Positions 7,173 to 17,100 of a DNA stretch of 29,916 bases are shown piece by piece. Position 1 is the first letter of the stretch; the number at the start of each line of letters is the position of its first letter. This DNA comes from Hungateiclostridiaceae bacterium UBA1305. Its GTDB lineage: Bacteria; Bacillota; Clostridia; Acetivibrionales; DTU013. The translations under genes and the position numbers were made by a program. The notes under the pieces were generated by a model. The model did not search any database, had not been told where the DNA came from, and was given only the letters and a program-made list of their open reading frames with translations. The stretch is from the NCBI GenBank assembly GCA_002307275.1, contig DBTX01000089.1, positions 1-29,916 on the forward strand, given 5' to 3'.

Positions 7173-8816
7173 TTACAGTCTCTTATATTCCTTTGGGGAA
7201 AAGCCTGTAAGCTTTTTAAAAACCTTGTAAAAATGCTTTACATCGTTAAATCCGGATAATTTGCATATTGCACTGGCCTTATACGTTCCTTCACTTAACA
7301 GTTCCCTGGCCTTGTTAATCCTGCAGCCAACGACATAATCAACAAAATTCTCGCCTGTTTCCTGCTTGAACAGCTTGCTGAAATAGGTGGGACTTAAATG
7401 TATATGGTCTGCAACAGCTCCCAGGGTAATTCCACTGGTAAGATTCTGATGAATATATTCCTTCGCCTTTTCCAGTACTTTCCTAGCGTTTTTTTCTCTT
7501 GCAGAAAGGATGCTGTTGAAGCATAAGCAGATCTTTTCCTCGAGGAAATCTATCATAGCCTGAATATTTTTACAGGAATTGACCTGGTTGTAAAGCATGA
7601 ACTCATCTCCCAGAGTTTTTTCTGCATTGACGTCCATCTGGTCAAGTAATTTGTATATAAGTAAAATCAATTGCAGGTTGAGCTTCATGAGGTTCTTTGT
7701 ATCTATAATGCCAGAAGCCGTGAAAGTGGAATAAAACCTTTCCAGCAAATTCATTGCGGATTTTATGTCACATCTTTCAAAGTATGACAGCATCTCTTGC
7801 TCTGCTTTATGCCCGATGAACTGGATATTTTCTTTTGTATTAGAGTCTTCTTCTATATAAATCTGATTGCTTCCTTTTACGAGTCTCTGCATAACTGATT
7901 TTTGTGCATACTCATAGGACTCCCCCAGGTTATTTATGCCATTTACGGTTTTTCCAATACCTATTGTCACATTTATGTTCAATATTCTATTTATGTTTTT
8001 TATTATTGTATGGCACATATCATACAAATAAATGTAATCAGAGGCAAAGCCATCAGAAAAATTCAATAGATAGCCATGATCATCATTTGTGTAAAATTGA
8101 TATAAGCGGATATTATTATCTGTTATAACTTCACCTGATATATTATCTATACTGAAGTCAAGAAGTTCCATATCCTTTGGAGACATAGCCGAATCTACCG
8201 TTTCACGGTCATCGATACTGACGATCATAACACAAAACGAATCGGACATAAAATGGATATCCAGATCTCCCAGTTTATATTTAAGATAGGCATCGCTATA
8301 AGTATTTTTGCTTATCAGTTCATGGATAAAGTGCTGTCTCATAAACTCAAGCCCTTGATTCATCCTGATTTTCGTCATGGTATGAAGCTCCTGCTGTCTG
8401 TTTTGGCGGGTCAGCTTTTCAATGGACTTTTCTATTACCAGCCAGAGGTCATTGTCATTTATCGGCTTTAGAAGATATGAAAAGGCGCCGAGAGCAATTG
8501 CTTTCTGTGCATATTCGAACAGGTCAAAACCGCTGATGAATATAAAGAGCGTACCCTCAAGGGTTTCCTTTACTCTGGAAAGTAGCTCGATGCCATCCAT
8601 ACCAGGCATTCTTATATCGGCAAGAACAATATCAGGTTTTGAGCTTAAAATAATGTTGTAAGCCTCCGAGCCATTTTCTGCAGAAATGATATCCGTATAT
8701 CCCATATTATTTATGCTGTCAAAAAGAGATTTTCTTGCCGGTGCCTCATCGTCAACAATCAGAATCTTCAAGCCTGTTCTCTCCTTTGCATCAAGTATTT
8801 GCTCAGCCTTTATCAT
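7173..8816 (-). CDS. YesN-type response regulator with AraC DNA-binding domain
   Basis: The 547-aa protein has a receiver domain at about 15-135: acidic pair Asp22-Asp23, phospho-acceptor Asp67 in VLADIRMPGMDG, Ser95 and Lys117. A long middle region of about 300 residues follows, then two AraC-type helix-turn-helix motifs at the C-terminus (GAVADHIHLSPTYFSKLF and the SGFNDVKHFYKVFKKLTG signature). Such regulators activate nearby carbohydrate transport operons when phosphorylated. The start codon overlaps the stop of the kinase gene (ATGA, 8813-8816), so the two are translationally coupled. The 14 residues before the usual receiver start are extra but are supported by this overlap. Its likely target is the tandem repeat at 10761-10800. 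Confidence 0.93.
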   Translation of the reverse strand: MIKAEQILDAKERTGLKILIVDDEAPARKSLFDSINNMGYTDIISAENGSEAYNIILSSKPDIVLADIRMPGMDGIELLSRVKETLEGTLFIFISGFDLFEYAQKAIALGAFSYLLKPINDNDLWLVIEKSIEKLTRQNRQQELHTMTKIRMNQGLEFMRQHFIHELISKNTYSDAYLKYKLGDLDIHFMSDSFCVMIVSIDDRETVDSAMSPKDMELLDFSIDNISGEVITDNNIRLYQFYTNDDHGYLLNFSDGFASDYIYLYDMCHTIIKNINRILNINVTIGIGKTVNGINNLGESYEYAQKSVMQRLVKGSNQIYIEEDSNTKENIQFIGHKAEQEMLSYFERCDIKSAMNLLERFYSTFTASGIIDTKNLMKLNLQLILLIYKLLDQMDVNAEKTLGDEFMLYNQVNSCKNIQAMIDFLEEKICLCFNSILSAREKNARKVLEKAKEYIHQNLTSGITLGAVADHIHLSPTYFSKLFKQETGENFVDYVVGCRINKARELLSEGTYKASAICKLSGFNDVKHFYKVFKKLTGFSPKEYKRL

Positions 8817-10663
8817 ACTGTCATTCCAATCGGCAGAGTTATTTTGACAGTTGTGGATTCAGCTGAACTGAAGATTCTCAAGCCATATCCGTTTCCAAAA
8901 TGCAATTTTATCCTGGAGTTGACATTATATATTCCTACCTTTTCTTTCAATGGTGCTTCCTGGATTTCATAACCGCTTTCGAGTAATGAGTTTATTTGCT
9001 CCAGTTCATGTTCCGGTATACTGACCCCATTGTTGGATATATAAATGTAATATTTGTCCTTCACTGCTTTTGCAGCAATTATCAGTTCGCCCTTGCCGGT
9101 TTTGGGTTCCAGTCCGTGGTAAATGGCATTTTCCACAACCGGCTGGAGTGTAAGCCGGAGGATGTCATAATCAAGCACTTCACTGTCAATATCAAGGCGT
9201 ATGGCGTATTTATCTTCAAATCTGCATTCCTGAATGTATAAATACTTCCGTATATGAGCCAGCTCTTCGGAAAACCTGACTACATACCTGCCGCGGTTGA
9301 GGCTGTACCGGAAGATATCGGAAAGGCTTTGCACCATCACTGGTATTTTGCTGTATTCCCTGTTCACAGCGACTATTTTTATAGAATTAAGCGTATTGAA
9401 CAGGAAATGTGGATTTATCTGGCTTTGTAAAGATTCAAGTTCGGCTTGCTTGCGCAAAATGCCTATTTCGTATTTTTCCTGTATCAACTTTTTTATATTG
9501 CCGACCATATTGTTAAAGGTATTGCCTATTTGGGCAAGCTCGTCGGTGCCGTCCAGCTGCACCCTGATATCGAAATCACCCTTTTGAAGCCTTTTGAAGG
9601 ATGACATCAACCTTTGTAAAGGGATGTTTATAAGATATGAAACAAATAAGGATATGGCGAAGGTACAGATAATAAGTACTATAAGCAGGAATATATTTAT
9701 ATTTCTGACGAAGCCGCTTTTTTCACGCAGTTGGGATAATGGAATCAGCGATACCACTTTCCAGCCGTATTCAGACGATTCTTTCATATTGACCATCATA
9801 GTTTCATTATTCAGGGAATACTTGAACAGTTCGGTATTCAGGGAAGCATTAACCTTTGAAAAAATGTTGCCATAGGTAGTTGCATTAAATTCATGATTAG
9901 TGTAGATAACATCCCCGGATTTGCCGAAAACAATAATGATTTCGCCTTGCTCGGTCTCAACGTTGGAGAAGATACCGGAAAACTGATCTATATTCTGGTC
10001 AATGACAAGCACTCCGACGGTTTTCATCACTTCCAGGTCTACTACCGCCCGGCATATTGAAATAACAGGTTTAACTTTTGGTGAAGTTTTATATATAAAA
10101 TCATTTGTATGAGGTTCTCTTAAAATTGGGAAGCCTTCTGATTTAATAGTCGCATCAAACCAGTACTGATTTTTTATGATATTCATATTCAGAGATCCAA
10201 GATCCCTGTCGACATGAAGCTTTAATTGACCATCTGGAGAAATCAGAGTGATTCCGTAAAGCTTGTCGTTGCCTTGAAGAATACTTCTGAAAAAGCTGAT
10301 TGTCCTGTTGTAGGAGCCGATATAATTGGCGTCTTGCCGGCTCGAAGTGTATTTTAGCACATCCAGAGTGTCGTCAAGGTTTGCGTAAATTGCCATTGAC
10401 TGTCTTGAAAGGTTTTTTAAATTTTCATCGATATTTTTTACTATTTGATTGTTTATCCTGCTCTTGTATTTTACATAATCATTTTCCAGCATTGCTGAAG
10501 AAAGCTTATAGGACAGCATACTGAAAAAAACAATCGGTACCAGCATGGTAATAAAATAAAAGAAAAAAAGCTTGTACTTTATATTGCTTTTAACTATCTT
10601 GCATATATTTGATACAAATCCTGATATCAAAGTAACAATTAACATGGGACATTTCAACTCCAT
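8813..10663 (-). CDS. YesM-type sensor histidine kinase
   Basis: The protein of up to 616 aa has transmembrane helices at about 31-52 and 322-345 flanking an extracellular sensor domain of about 270 residues (Cache-like by position). A HAMP segment (about 346-395), the His_kinase motif with phospho-acceptor His419 in SQINPHFLFNTLNS, the N-box Asn512 in ENAIYHG and a C-terminal ATPase domain follow. The family senses extracellular sugars or binding-protein complexes and phosphorylates an AraC-type regulator, encoded here immediately downstream. The first ATG (10663) has no good ribosome site; ATG at 10645, with GGAG 12 bases upstream, is an alternative start six codons later. The gene is divergent from the transporter it probably controls. 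Confidence 0.92.
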   Translation of the reverse strand: MELKCPMLIVTLISGFVSNICKIVKSNIKYKLFFFYFITMLVPIVFFSMLSYKLSSAMLENDYVKYKSRINNQIVKNIDENLKNLSRQSMAIYANLDDTLDVLKYTSSRQDANYIGSYNRTISFFRSILQGNDKLYGITLISPDGQLKLHVDRDLGSLNMNIIKNQYWFDATIKSEGFPILREPHTNDFIYKTSPKVKPVISICRAVVDLEVMKTVGVLVIDQNIDQFSGIFSNVETEQGEIIIVFGKSGDVIYTNHEFNATTYGNIFSKVNASLNTELFKYSLNNETMMVNMKESSEYGWKVVSLIPLSQLREKSGFVRNINIFLLIVLIICTFAISLFVSYLINIPLQRLMSSFKRLQKGDFDIRVQLDGTDELAQIGNTFNNMVGNIKKLIQEKYEIGILRKQAELESLQSQINPHFLFNTLNSIKIVAVNREYSKIPVMVQSLSDIFRYSLNRGRYVVRFSEELAHIRKYLYIQECRFEDKYAIRLDIDSEVLDYDILRLTLQPVVENAIYHGLEPKTGKGELIIAAKAVKDKYYIYISNNGVSIPEHELEQINSLLESGYEIQEAPLKEKVGIYNVNSRIKLHFGNGYGLRIFSSAESTTVKITLPIGMTV

Positions 10664-10703
10664 TTTGATAATCGTACTTCATTTATAAAAATAAGATATT
10701 AAC

Positions 10704-10732
10704 ATAATAGCACATTAGTCCGAACTGCTCAA
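10704..10732 (-). promoter_or_regulatory. Promoter of the kinase/regulator operon
   Basis: Read leftward, TTGAGC (10732-10727) and TATTAT (10709-10704) are separated by exactly 17 bases. The first kinase start codon is about 40 bases further on. Confidence 0.55.
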
Positions 10733-10760
10733 ATGGTAAACATAGCTACTAGCGAAAGTA

Positions 10761-10800
10761 GATAAAAAATCACACTTTTTGATAAATACAGACTACTTTT
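10761..10800 (+). promoter_or_regulatory. Tandem 20-bp direct repeat, probable AraC-regulator site
   Basis: Positions 10761-10780 and 10781-10800 both start GATAAA and end TTTT, and match at 13 of 20 bases with no gap. Two half-sites about two helical turns apart are typical for AraC-family dimers. The downstream repeat ends 19 bases before the -10 box at 10820, so it covers the weak -35 region, the usual place for an activator that contacts RNA polymerase. Confidence 0.5.
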
Positions 10801-10819
10801 GTATATGCCGGAGCGAGTT

Positions 10820-10846
10820 TATAATAATAAGTGTAATGATCATTAC
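10820..10846 (+). promoter_or_regulatory. -10 box followed by a 14-bp palindrome
   Basis: TATAAT lies at 10820-10825 with no good -35 box at 16-18 bases (TTGTAT at 10799 gives only 15). The perfect palindrome GTAATGATCATTAC at 10833-10846 begins at the predicted start of transcription. It is a good candidate for a repressor operator, which would add a second control to activation by the AraC regulator. The lipoprotein start codon is at 10897. Confidence 0.5.
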
Positions 10847-10896
10847 GACTCTTAATCTTGTAAAAACATTTTATGTTTGAATGGAGGAAAAATTAC

Positions 10897-12240
10897 ATGG
10901 CAAAAAAAATAATCTGTATACTGATTTCGTTGGCTGTACTTGGAGCATTGTTTGTTGGCTGCGGTGCGGCTAAAAACTCTTCAAACGGCGGTTCTACAAA
11001 GGATGAGAGCTCTGCAGGTACTTCTGCGGTAAAAGAGACTACTCAGGTGCAAAAAGAGGTCACACTAAACTATGTGACATGGATGGCAAAAGGCGAGGAC
11101 AAACCTTCACTGGAAAGGTTCATGAGCTTAAATCCCAATATAAAAGTAAATGATGAAGTAATTGATGGTACACAATATGATAAATTGTTGAAAACAAGGA
11201 TCTTGTCTGGAGATATCCCGGATGTAATCCTTTTACAGTTCCCGCAATACAGCCAGTATGTAAAAGAAGGTTATCTTATGGACGTGACTGCCGAACCCGG
11301 TATGTCTCTGCTTGCAAAAACAAAGCCTCTTGAGAATTTGTTCACAGTTGACGGAAAAAGATACGGATGTCCTTTGAACGGAGGCGTCGGTATATTTCCT
11401 GCTTATTACAATAAAAAGTATTTCAGCAAACTCGGCGTTGTTCCTCCTAAAACAATGGATGAACTCTATGCTTTGTGTGAAAAAATTAAGGCAGATAACG
11501 TTGAACCTATTGTATTCGGCGGAAAAGACATCTGGACCATGAATGGTCCTATGAAAGCCGTAGCTGTTGCTGAAAATGCACCAAAATATCCTGGAATTCA
11601 GTTTGATACCAAACTGAACAAAGGAGAGATAAAGCCCTCGGATGTTTACAAAGGTGAATTCACTTTCTTTAGTAATTTGCTTCAAAAAGGGTATGTTTCT
11701 AAATCGTCGTTATCTCTTTCGTATGATCAATCGGTTCAGTATTTTGCTGATGGAAAAGCTGCTTTGCTATTTCAAGGAACGTACATTCCGGGCCTTGATA
11801 CTATAAAGAATGCTAAAGACTTGGAACTCGGAGCTTTTGTAATGCCGGTTCAGGACGTTAATGGAAAGAGATTCACACAGGCCACCGTTGACAGGAGTAT
11901 TGCAATATCTGCGTCTACAAAAAATCCTGACGCTGCAAAAAAACTGTTCAATTACTTTATATCCATGGAAAATCTGGCACCTTATCTGGAAAGCCAGTCA
12001 CTTATGACTTTATATCCGATAGAGTATAAAGTTGACCCGGTTCTGCAGGATTTTGCAAAGCAGGTTTCATCTTCCGAATACGAATATGATTTTTTGATAA
12101 CGACTAAACTTACTCCTGCATTTGGCAAGGAAATAGGGGTTTCTCTCCAAAACATTCTTGCAGGTTCGACTGTGGACACGGAACTGAAAAGACTGGATGA
12201 AGAGTTTGAAAAAACTAAAGAACAAATGGTTTTAAACTAA
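10897..12240 (+). CDS. Sugar ABC transporter solute-binding lipoprotein
   Basis: I use ATG 10897, which has GGAGG at 10883-10887, rather than the ATG 24 bases earlier. The 447-aa protein starts with a lysine pair, a hydrophobic core and FVGC, with lipid-modified Cys22, then a Ser/Gly/Thr-rich linker. The mature part fits family 1 extracellular solute-binding proteins (LNYVTWMAKGEDKPSLERF, then ILSGDIPDVILLQFPQY). It would capture oligosaccharide outside the membrane and pass it to the two permeases that follow. It is first in the rightward transcript and is separated from the permeases by a hairpin, a usual device for making more binding protein than permease. Confidence 0.92.
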   Translation: MAKKIICILISLAVLGALFVGCGAAKNSSNGGSTKDESSAGTSAVKETTQVQKEVTLNYVTWMAKGEDKPSLERFMSLNPNIKVNDEVIDGTQYDKLLKTRILSGDIPDVILLQFPQYSQYVKEGYLMDVTAEPGMSLLAKTKPLENLFTVDGKRYGCPLNGGVGIFPAYYNKKYFSKLGVVPPKTMDELYALCEKIKADNVEPIVFGGKDIWTMNGPMKAVAVAENAPKYPGIQFDTKLNKGEIKPSDVYKGEFTFFSNLLQKGYVSKSSLSLSYDQSVQYFADGKAALLFQGTYIPGLDTIKNAKDLELGAFVMPVQDVNGKRFTQATVDRSIAISASTKNPDAAKKLFNYFISMENLAPYLESQSLMTLYPIEYKVDPVLQDFAKQVSSSEYEYDFLITTKLTPAFGKEIGVSLQNILAGSTVDTELKRLDEEFEKTKEQMVLN

Positions 12241-12272
12241 TTAAATATAATATGCATTAGTTGTCAAATAAT

Positions 12273-12318
12273 TGTATAAGGCGGGTTGTGTGGCATGTGC
12301 GTATACCTGCCTTATACA
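12273..12318 (+). promoter_or_regulatory. Intercistronic hairpin between binding protein and permease
   Basis: TGTATAAGGCGGGT (12273-12286) pairs with ACCTGCCTTATACA (12305-12318), 13 Watson-Crick pairs plus one G-U, around an 18-base loop. No U-run follows, so it is likely an RNA-stabilising or partial attenuation element rather than a full terminator. Confidence 0.55.
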
Positions 12319-12348
12319 GTATAAATTGTCGGGGATTGGTGAATTATT

Positions 12349-13239
12349 ATGCTTACACTTAAGAATTCAAAGAAGGAGCATGTGTTTTCAGTGATATCTG
12401 TTCTACCGGCGCTGCTGCTTTTTATTACGGTCGTCTATTACCCTTTGGTCAAAACCCTGTTTTTTTCCTTTACCGACTGGAATGGGTACAGCAAAAGCTT
12501 TAACATTGTCGGTATGAAAAATTTTACACAGATTTTCAAGGATTATCCTGTTTATATATCCTTTTGGAACACCATATACATTGCATTTGTTTGCCTTGTT
12601 GTGGGCACGGTTGTACAATTCAGTCTGGCACTTATACTGGATATGGAGCTGAAAGGGAGTAAGATATTCAAAGCAGTATTCTATCTGCCGTGTGTGATCA
12701 GTCCTTTGATTATTGCTATAACTTGGTCCCAATTTTTTCAGTACATAGGCATAATTAATACATTATTAAATACATTGCATCTGGAAATGTTTACCCGTGA
12801 CTGGCTCTGGAATAAAGATACGGTAAAGAATATCATTTGTTTTATCAATGTGTGGCAGTGGGCAGGTTATGGCAGTATAATCTACTTAACGGGACTCAAC
12901 AGCATACCAGCGGAAATCTATGAAGCCTGCCAATTGGATGGGGCTACAGGGCTTAAAAAATTAAGATATATTATTTTACCGTTGATAATGCCTGCAATAA
13001 CCATTAATGGATTTATCGGCATAACGGGCTCGCTTAGAATATTCGATATACCCTTTGCACTTACACAGGGCGGACCGATGAACGCATCCTCAACTATTAC
13101 GATGGCTATCGTCAACAACGCCTTTGATGGTCAGAGATTCGGTTATGCAAGCAGTATAGGATTTTTGTTTTTCATGTTTATCGCTGTTCTTACTGTAACC
13201 CAGCTTCGCTTGACCAGAAGATTGGAGGTGGAATACTAG
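12349..13239 (+). CDS. Sugar ABC transporter permease, MalF/LplB type
   Basis: The 296-aa integral membrane protein has about six helices, starting with VLPALLLFITVVYYPLV. The cytoplasmic EAA loop reads EIYEACQLDGATGLKKLRY followed by IILPLIMPAI, the contact site for the ATPase. It ends two bases before the second permease gene, so the two are cotranslated. No ATPase gene is present; in Firmicutes such CUT1 systems usually borrow a shared MsmK-like ATPase encoded elsewhere. Confidence 0.93.
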   Translation: MLTLKNSKKEHVFSVISVLPALLLFITVVYYPLVKTLFFSFTDWNGYSKSFNIVGMKNFTQIFKDYPVYISFWNTIYIAFVCLVVGTVVQFSLALILDMELKGSKIFKAVFYLPCVISPLIIAITWSQFFQYIGIINTLLNTLHLEMFTRDWLWNKDTVKNIICFINVWQWAGYGSIIYLTGLNSIPAEIYEACQLDGATGLKKLRYIILPLIMPAITINGFIGITGSLRIFDIPFALTQGGPMNASSTITMAIVNNAFDGQRFGYASSIGFLFFMFIAVLTVTQLRLTRRLEVEY

Positions 13240-13240
13240 G

Positions 13241-14065
13241 ATGAAAAGATTGAGATCTTTTGATATAATCGTGTACATCATCCTTTTGGCAGGAACGGCT
13301 TTGATTCTGATTCCTATCTCCAATATGATCATGTCCTGTTTTAAGACAAATGCCGATATAAACCGTGTTGTTTGGTTTCCGACAGGGTTTTACATTCAAA
13401 ACTTTGTAAATGTTTTTAAGGGGAAGTATGTTCTTTCTAGCTTTGTCAACTCCATGATCATTACACTTAGCACACTGGGTGTCGCAATTGCTGTGTGTTC
13501 GGTTGCAGCGTATCCGTTGGCCAGAAGAAAAGAAAGACCCTATGGATTGATCTACTATTTGTTTTTAAGCTCAATGATGATTCCGACGGCAGGCAACCTT
13601 GTCCATATTTATACTTTGATAAGGAATCTTCATCTAATTGACACTAGGACGGCAATCATATTCATCATGTCCGCAGGCAGCATACCTATGGGCATTCTGT
13701 TATATACCGGATTTATCAAGACCATACCGGCAGAGCTTGATGAATCTGCGACAATGGACGGATGCGGCTACTTCAGACGCTTTATAAAGATTATTTTCCC
13801 GCTGCTTAAACCGGTTACAGTTTCTTATGCTATACTTGCAGGTATAGGTGTCTGGAATGAATTTCTTATGTCCATGCTGTTTTTAAGAAGTCCTATGAAG
13901 AAAACTATCATTCTGACTGTTTATTCATTCAGGAGCGAGCATGAGTCAGACTGGGGAGCTATTTATGTCATGCTCACAATTGCTGTCATTCCTCCTGTTA
14001 TCTTCTTTTTGTTGATGCAGAAGCATTTTTATAAGGGTATAACCATAGGTGCCGTGAAAGGATAG
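13241..14065 (+). CDS. Sugar ABC transporter permease, MalG/YtcP type
   Basis: The 274-aa protein with six predicted helices is the second membrane subunit. Its EAA loop reads ELDESATMDGCGYFRRFIKI followed by IFPLLKPV. GGAGGTGG near the end of the first permease gene serves as its ribosome site. It would pair with the upstream permease to form the channel for oligosaccharide delivered by the lipoprotein. Confidence 0.93.
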   Translation: MKRLRSFDIIVYIILLAGTALILIPISNMIMSCFKTNADINRVVWFPTGFYIQNFVNVFKGKYVLSSFVNSMIITLSTLGVAIAVCSVAAYPLARRKERPYGLIYYLFLSSMMIPTAGNLVHIYTLIRNLHLIDTRTAIIFIMSAGSIPMGILLYTGFIKTIPAELDESATMDGCGYFRRFIKIIFPLLKPVTVSYAILAGIGVWNEFLMSMLFLRSPMKKTIILTVYSFRSEHESDWGAIYVMLTIAVIPPVIFFLLMQKHFYKGITIGAVKG

Positions 14066-14139
14066 CTGTTTGGCCTGGTTCATTACCGAATCAACTGAAG
14101 CCATTTTATTCATGTAATGAAAAGAAAGGAATTTTTAAG

Positions 14140-17100
14140 ATGCTAAAGAAGTTTGTCGGGTTTTTACTGGTTCTTTGCATGTTGATTTTTATGTTTACTT
14201 TCGTAGAAGCGGCGGATTATACCATTGAGCAGTGGAGGGTGGTAGAAATCACCTTTACAAGCACAAATACCTATGAAGAACCATATTATGACGTGAGCCT
14301 CGACGTCACATTTACATTAAGCGGCGGACCTACCATAAAACGGCCTGCCTTCTGGGATGGGGGAAATACTTGGAGAGTAAGGTTTGCGCCTACGCAAACG
14401 GGGATATGGAATTACAGCACCGTATGCAGCGATACGAGCAATACGGGCCTTCACAACAAAACAGGGACAGTGGAATGTGTCCAGTATACAGGCCAGATGC
14501 CCATTTATCAGAAAGGCTTTATAAAACAAAGCAGCAATAGCAGATATTTTACATATAACGACGGAACACCGTTTTTCTGGCTTGCCGATGACCATACGGC
14601 AATTGCAAAGGAGAGATGGAATGAAAGCAATAAGCCTGGAGGGACGTCCCAATTCCGCGATACTGTGGATAAAAGAATACAGCAAGGCTTTACCGTTTAT
14701 TCCCCTTACATATTTTTGGGACATGTTTCAGGGGTTAAAGACGGAAACTATATAGACCAAAATGGTTTTACACAGAGTGCGACAATTAATGGTTATAAGG
14801 ATATGGATCAAAGAATTCAATATCTTGCGGATAAAGGGCTTGTAATATCCATTTGTTCAGGAGGCAACTTTACCTGTGATTACTTCAGGTTCAATACCTT
14901 GCTTGACTTTACAGAGTACACTGCTGCAAACACTCCGATTGGACTATACAAGGAGGTAAGCTTTGACAACGAGTGGAAGTCGTCAGGGCATACATCATGC
15001 ATTAATTCCAACGGGGCATACATAGACAACAGTGCCACTCAGACGGTCAAGACGCTGAATCTGCCTACTGGCAAAGGATTGGACCAGATTTCAGTCGGTT
15101 CTGTTCAAGGCACAGCAACTGTGTCAATTGCAGCACCAGGCACGTCCAATGCTGTTGTTCAAGCCGCTATCAATGAAGGAACTTCACGTATCATCAGTAC
15201 AGGATGGTTATATGATTCACCAAGTGTTGAAATAACAATCACCAATAGTATGGGTGTCAACAATATCATATTTGATGATATGTTATACAACTACCGCACA
15301 ACATATCCGGTCAGGGAAGGCATTACGGATTATGAAGCCTTCAAGCAAGAAATGACATATGATACCAGGTATATTCTCGCAAGGTATGGGGCATATCCTG
15401 TTGTTTGGCCTTTCGTAGGTGAAGCAGGGTCATACGTCAGTCCTACGGTTTCAGCACAGCGCTATGATGAAAGGATAAATGCATGGAAATATGTTTATCA
15501 GTGCCTATATAGTATTAATTCGCAAGGATACAATCAGCCGGTATCTGTATGGTATGGGTCCAAGGAATATAGCCGTGATGCTGATCAAGTATATGAGGGT
15601 GAATTGATATGGCCCGACTACTATGCAAAAGATGGACTCATTACATACATGTCGCCACAGGCAGTTCATGAACCTGATGAGATTAATAGCGACGGACCTT
15701 CGAGAAAATACTGGTTTTATTACACTCAGAACAGTAATTTTTCACTTCCGGTTCTGCCTATTATTGAAGAGGCTGCAATGTGGGAGAAGATGCATAATAA
15801 GTTCAGGCCGGAGCAGATAAGCTATGATTCGAATGGCAAGCCCTCATATGATGGGTATAAATCGACAGAAGATAGCGGATATGGTAAACATCTTGAAGTT
15901 ACAGCAGAGGATACAAGGCTTCAAGCCTATAGGTCCATGCAGTGTGGAGCGGTAGGGTTTCATTACGGGGCACAGGGCGTTTGGGATAGCACATATAGTA
16001 TTGATTATGATAATAGTGGAGAGGCATTTTACGGGCATCTGGCATGGTATGACGGAGTAGATTTACCTGGTGCTGATGAAATGGCTTATATGAAAAAATT
16101 CTATACTGACAATAATTTCCCGTGGTGGACGCTGGAACCAAGATATAATTTTAATGACAGTAATTATGGTCCAATTGTAGATTGGTACTGGATGGATGAC
16201 GATGAGAGAATGCCTAACGTAAAGGCCGACAGTGCCAGGGATAATGTTACTATTTATTATCCGGCCGCAGCAGGCAATATTACAGGCACAATCCATCTGA
16301 AGGCAAGCACTGCCTACAATCTGAGATGGTTCAATACGAGGGAAGGCAGGTGGATGAATGAAAGCTCCCGTACCACCGACGCCAACGGAGTGTTTCTACT
16401 CCCTGTAAAACCCGACGGCATGGACTGGGCATTGAGAATACAGACTTCTTCTGTACCTTCAGTCGACCCTGCTCCAACACCTGATGCAAGTATGAAGCTT
16501 AATTTGGAGCTTGATGAGGCGACAGGAACTACTGCAGCAGATACGTCCGGTAATAACAACAATGGTACGTTGCTAAATGGAGCAGTCCCGGGTAAAGAAG
16601 GAATAAGCGGGAATGCAGTATATTTTGACGGTGTTGACGATTATATTCAGGTGCCGGATTCATCTACACTTGACGGCATGGCGGCTCTGACGGTATCCAT
16701 GTGGGTGCATATGCCGCAACTTCCGACCAAGAACATAGCCAACAATCAATATGATTATTTCTTTCCGCTTGCAAAGGACTCAAACGGAGCTGCATATAGG
16801 ATGGTAATAAGCTATGACGGAGTGCCGCATTTTGCAGTCCAGACTACAAACAATGCCTGGTACACAACCGGCACTATGGTGGAGTCGGACATAAAGCTGA
16901 TGCCGAATACCTGGCATCATATTGCGGGGACATATGACGGCAATAACGTCAGGATTTATATAGATGGAACATTGAGGGCTACCAATGCCAGCACAATATC
17001 CGGCAACATAGCTGATGTTTCATCTCCCCTTAACATAGGTTCAGACTTTGGAGGCTACATTGATCGAGTTCAGATATTTAACAGGGCGTTAACTCCACTT

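Noticed and set aside
12403..12732. Minus-strand frames inside the permease genes
   Set aside because: Typical shadows of hydrophobic plus-strand genes; no ribosome sites.
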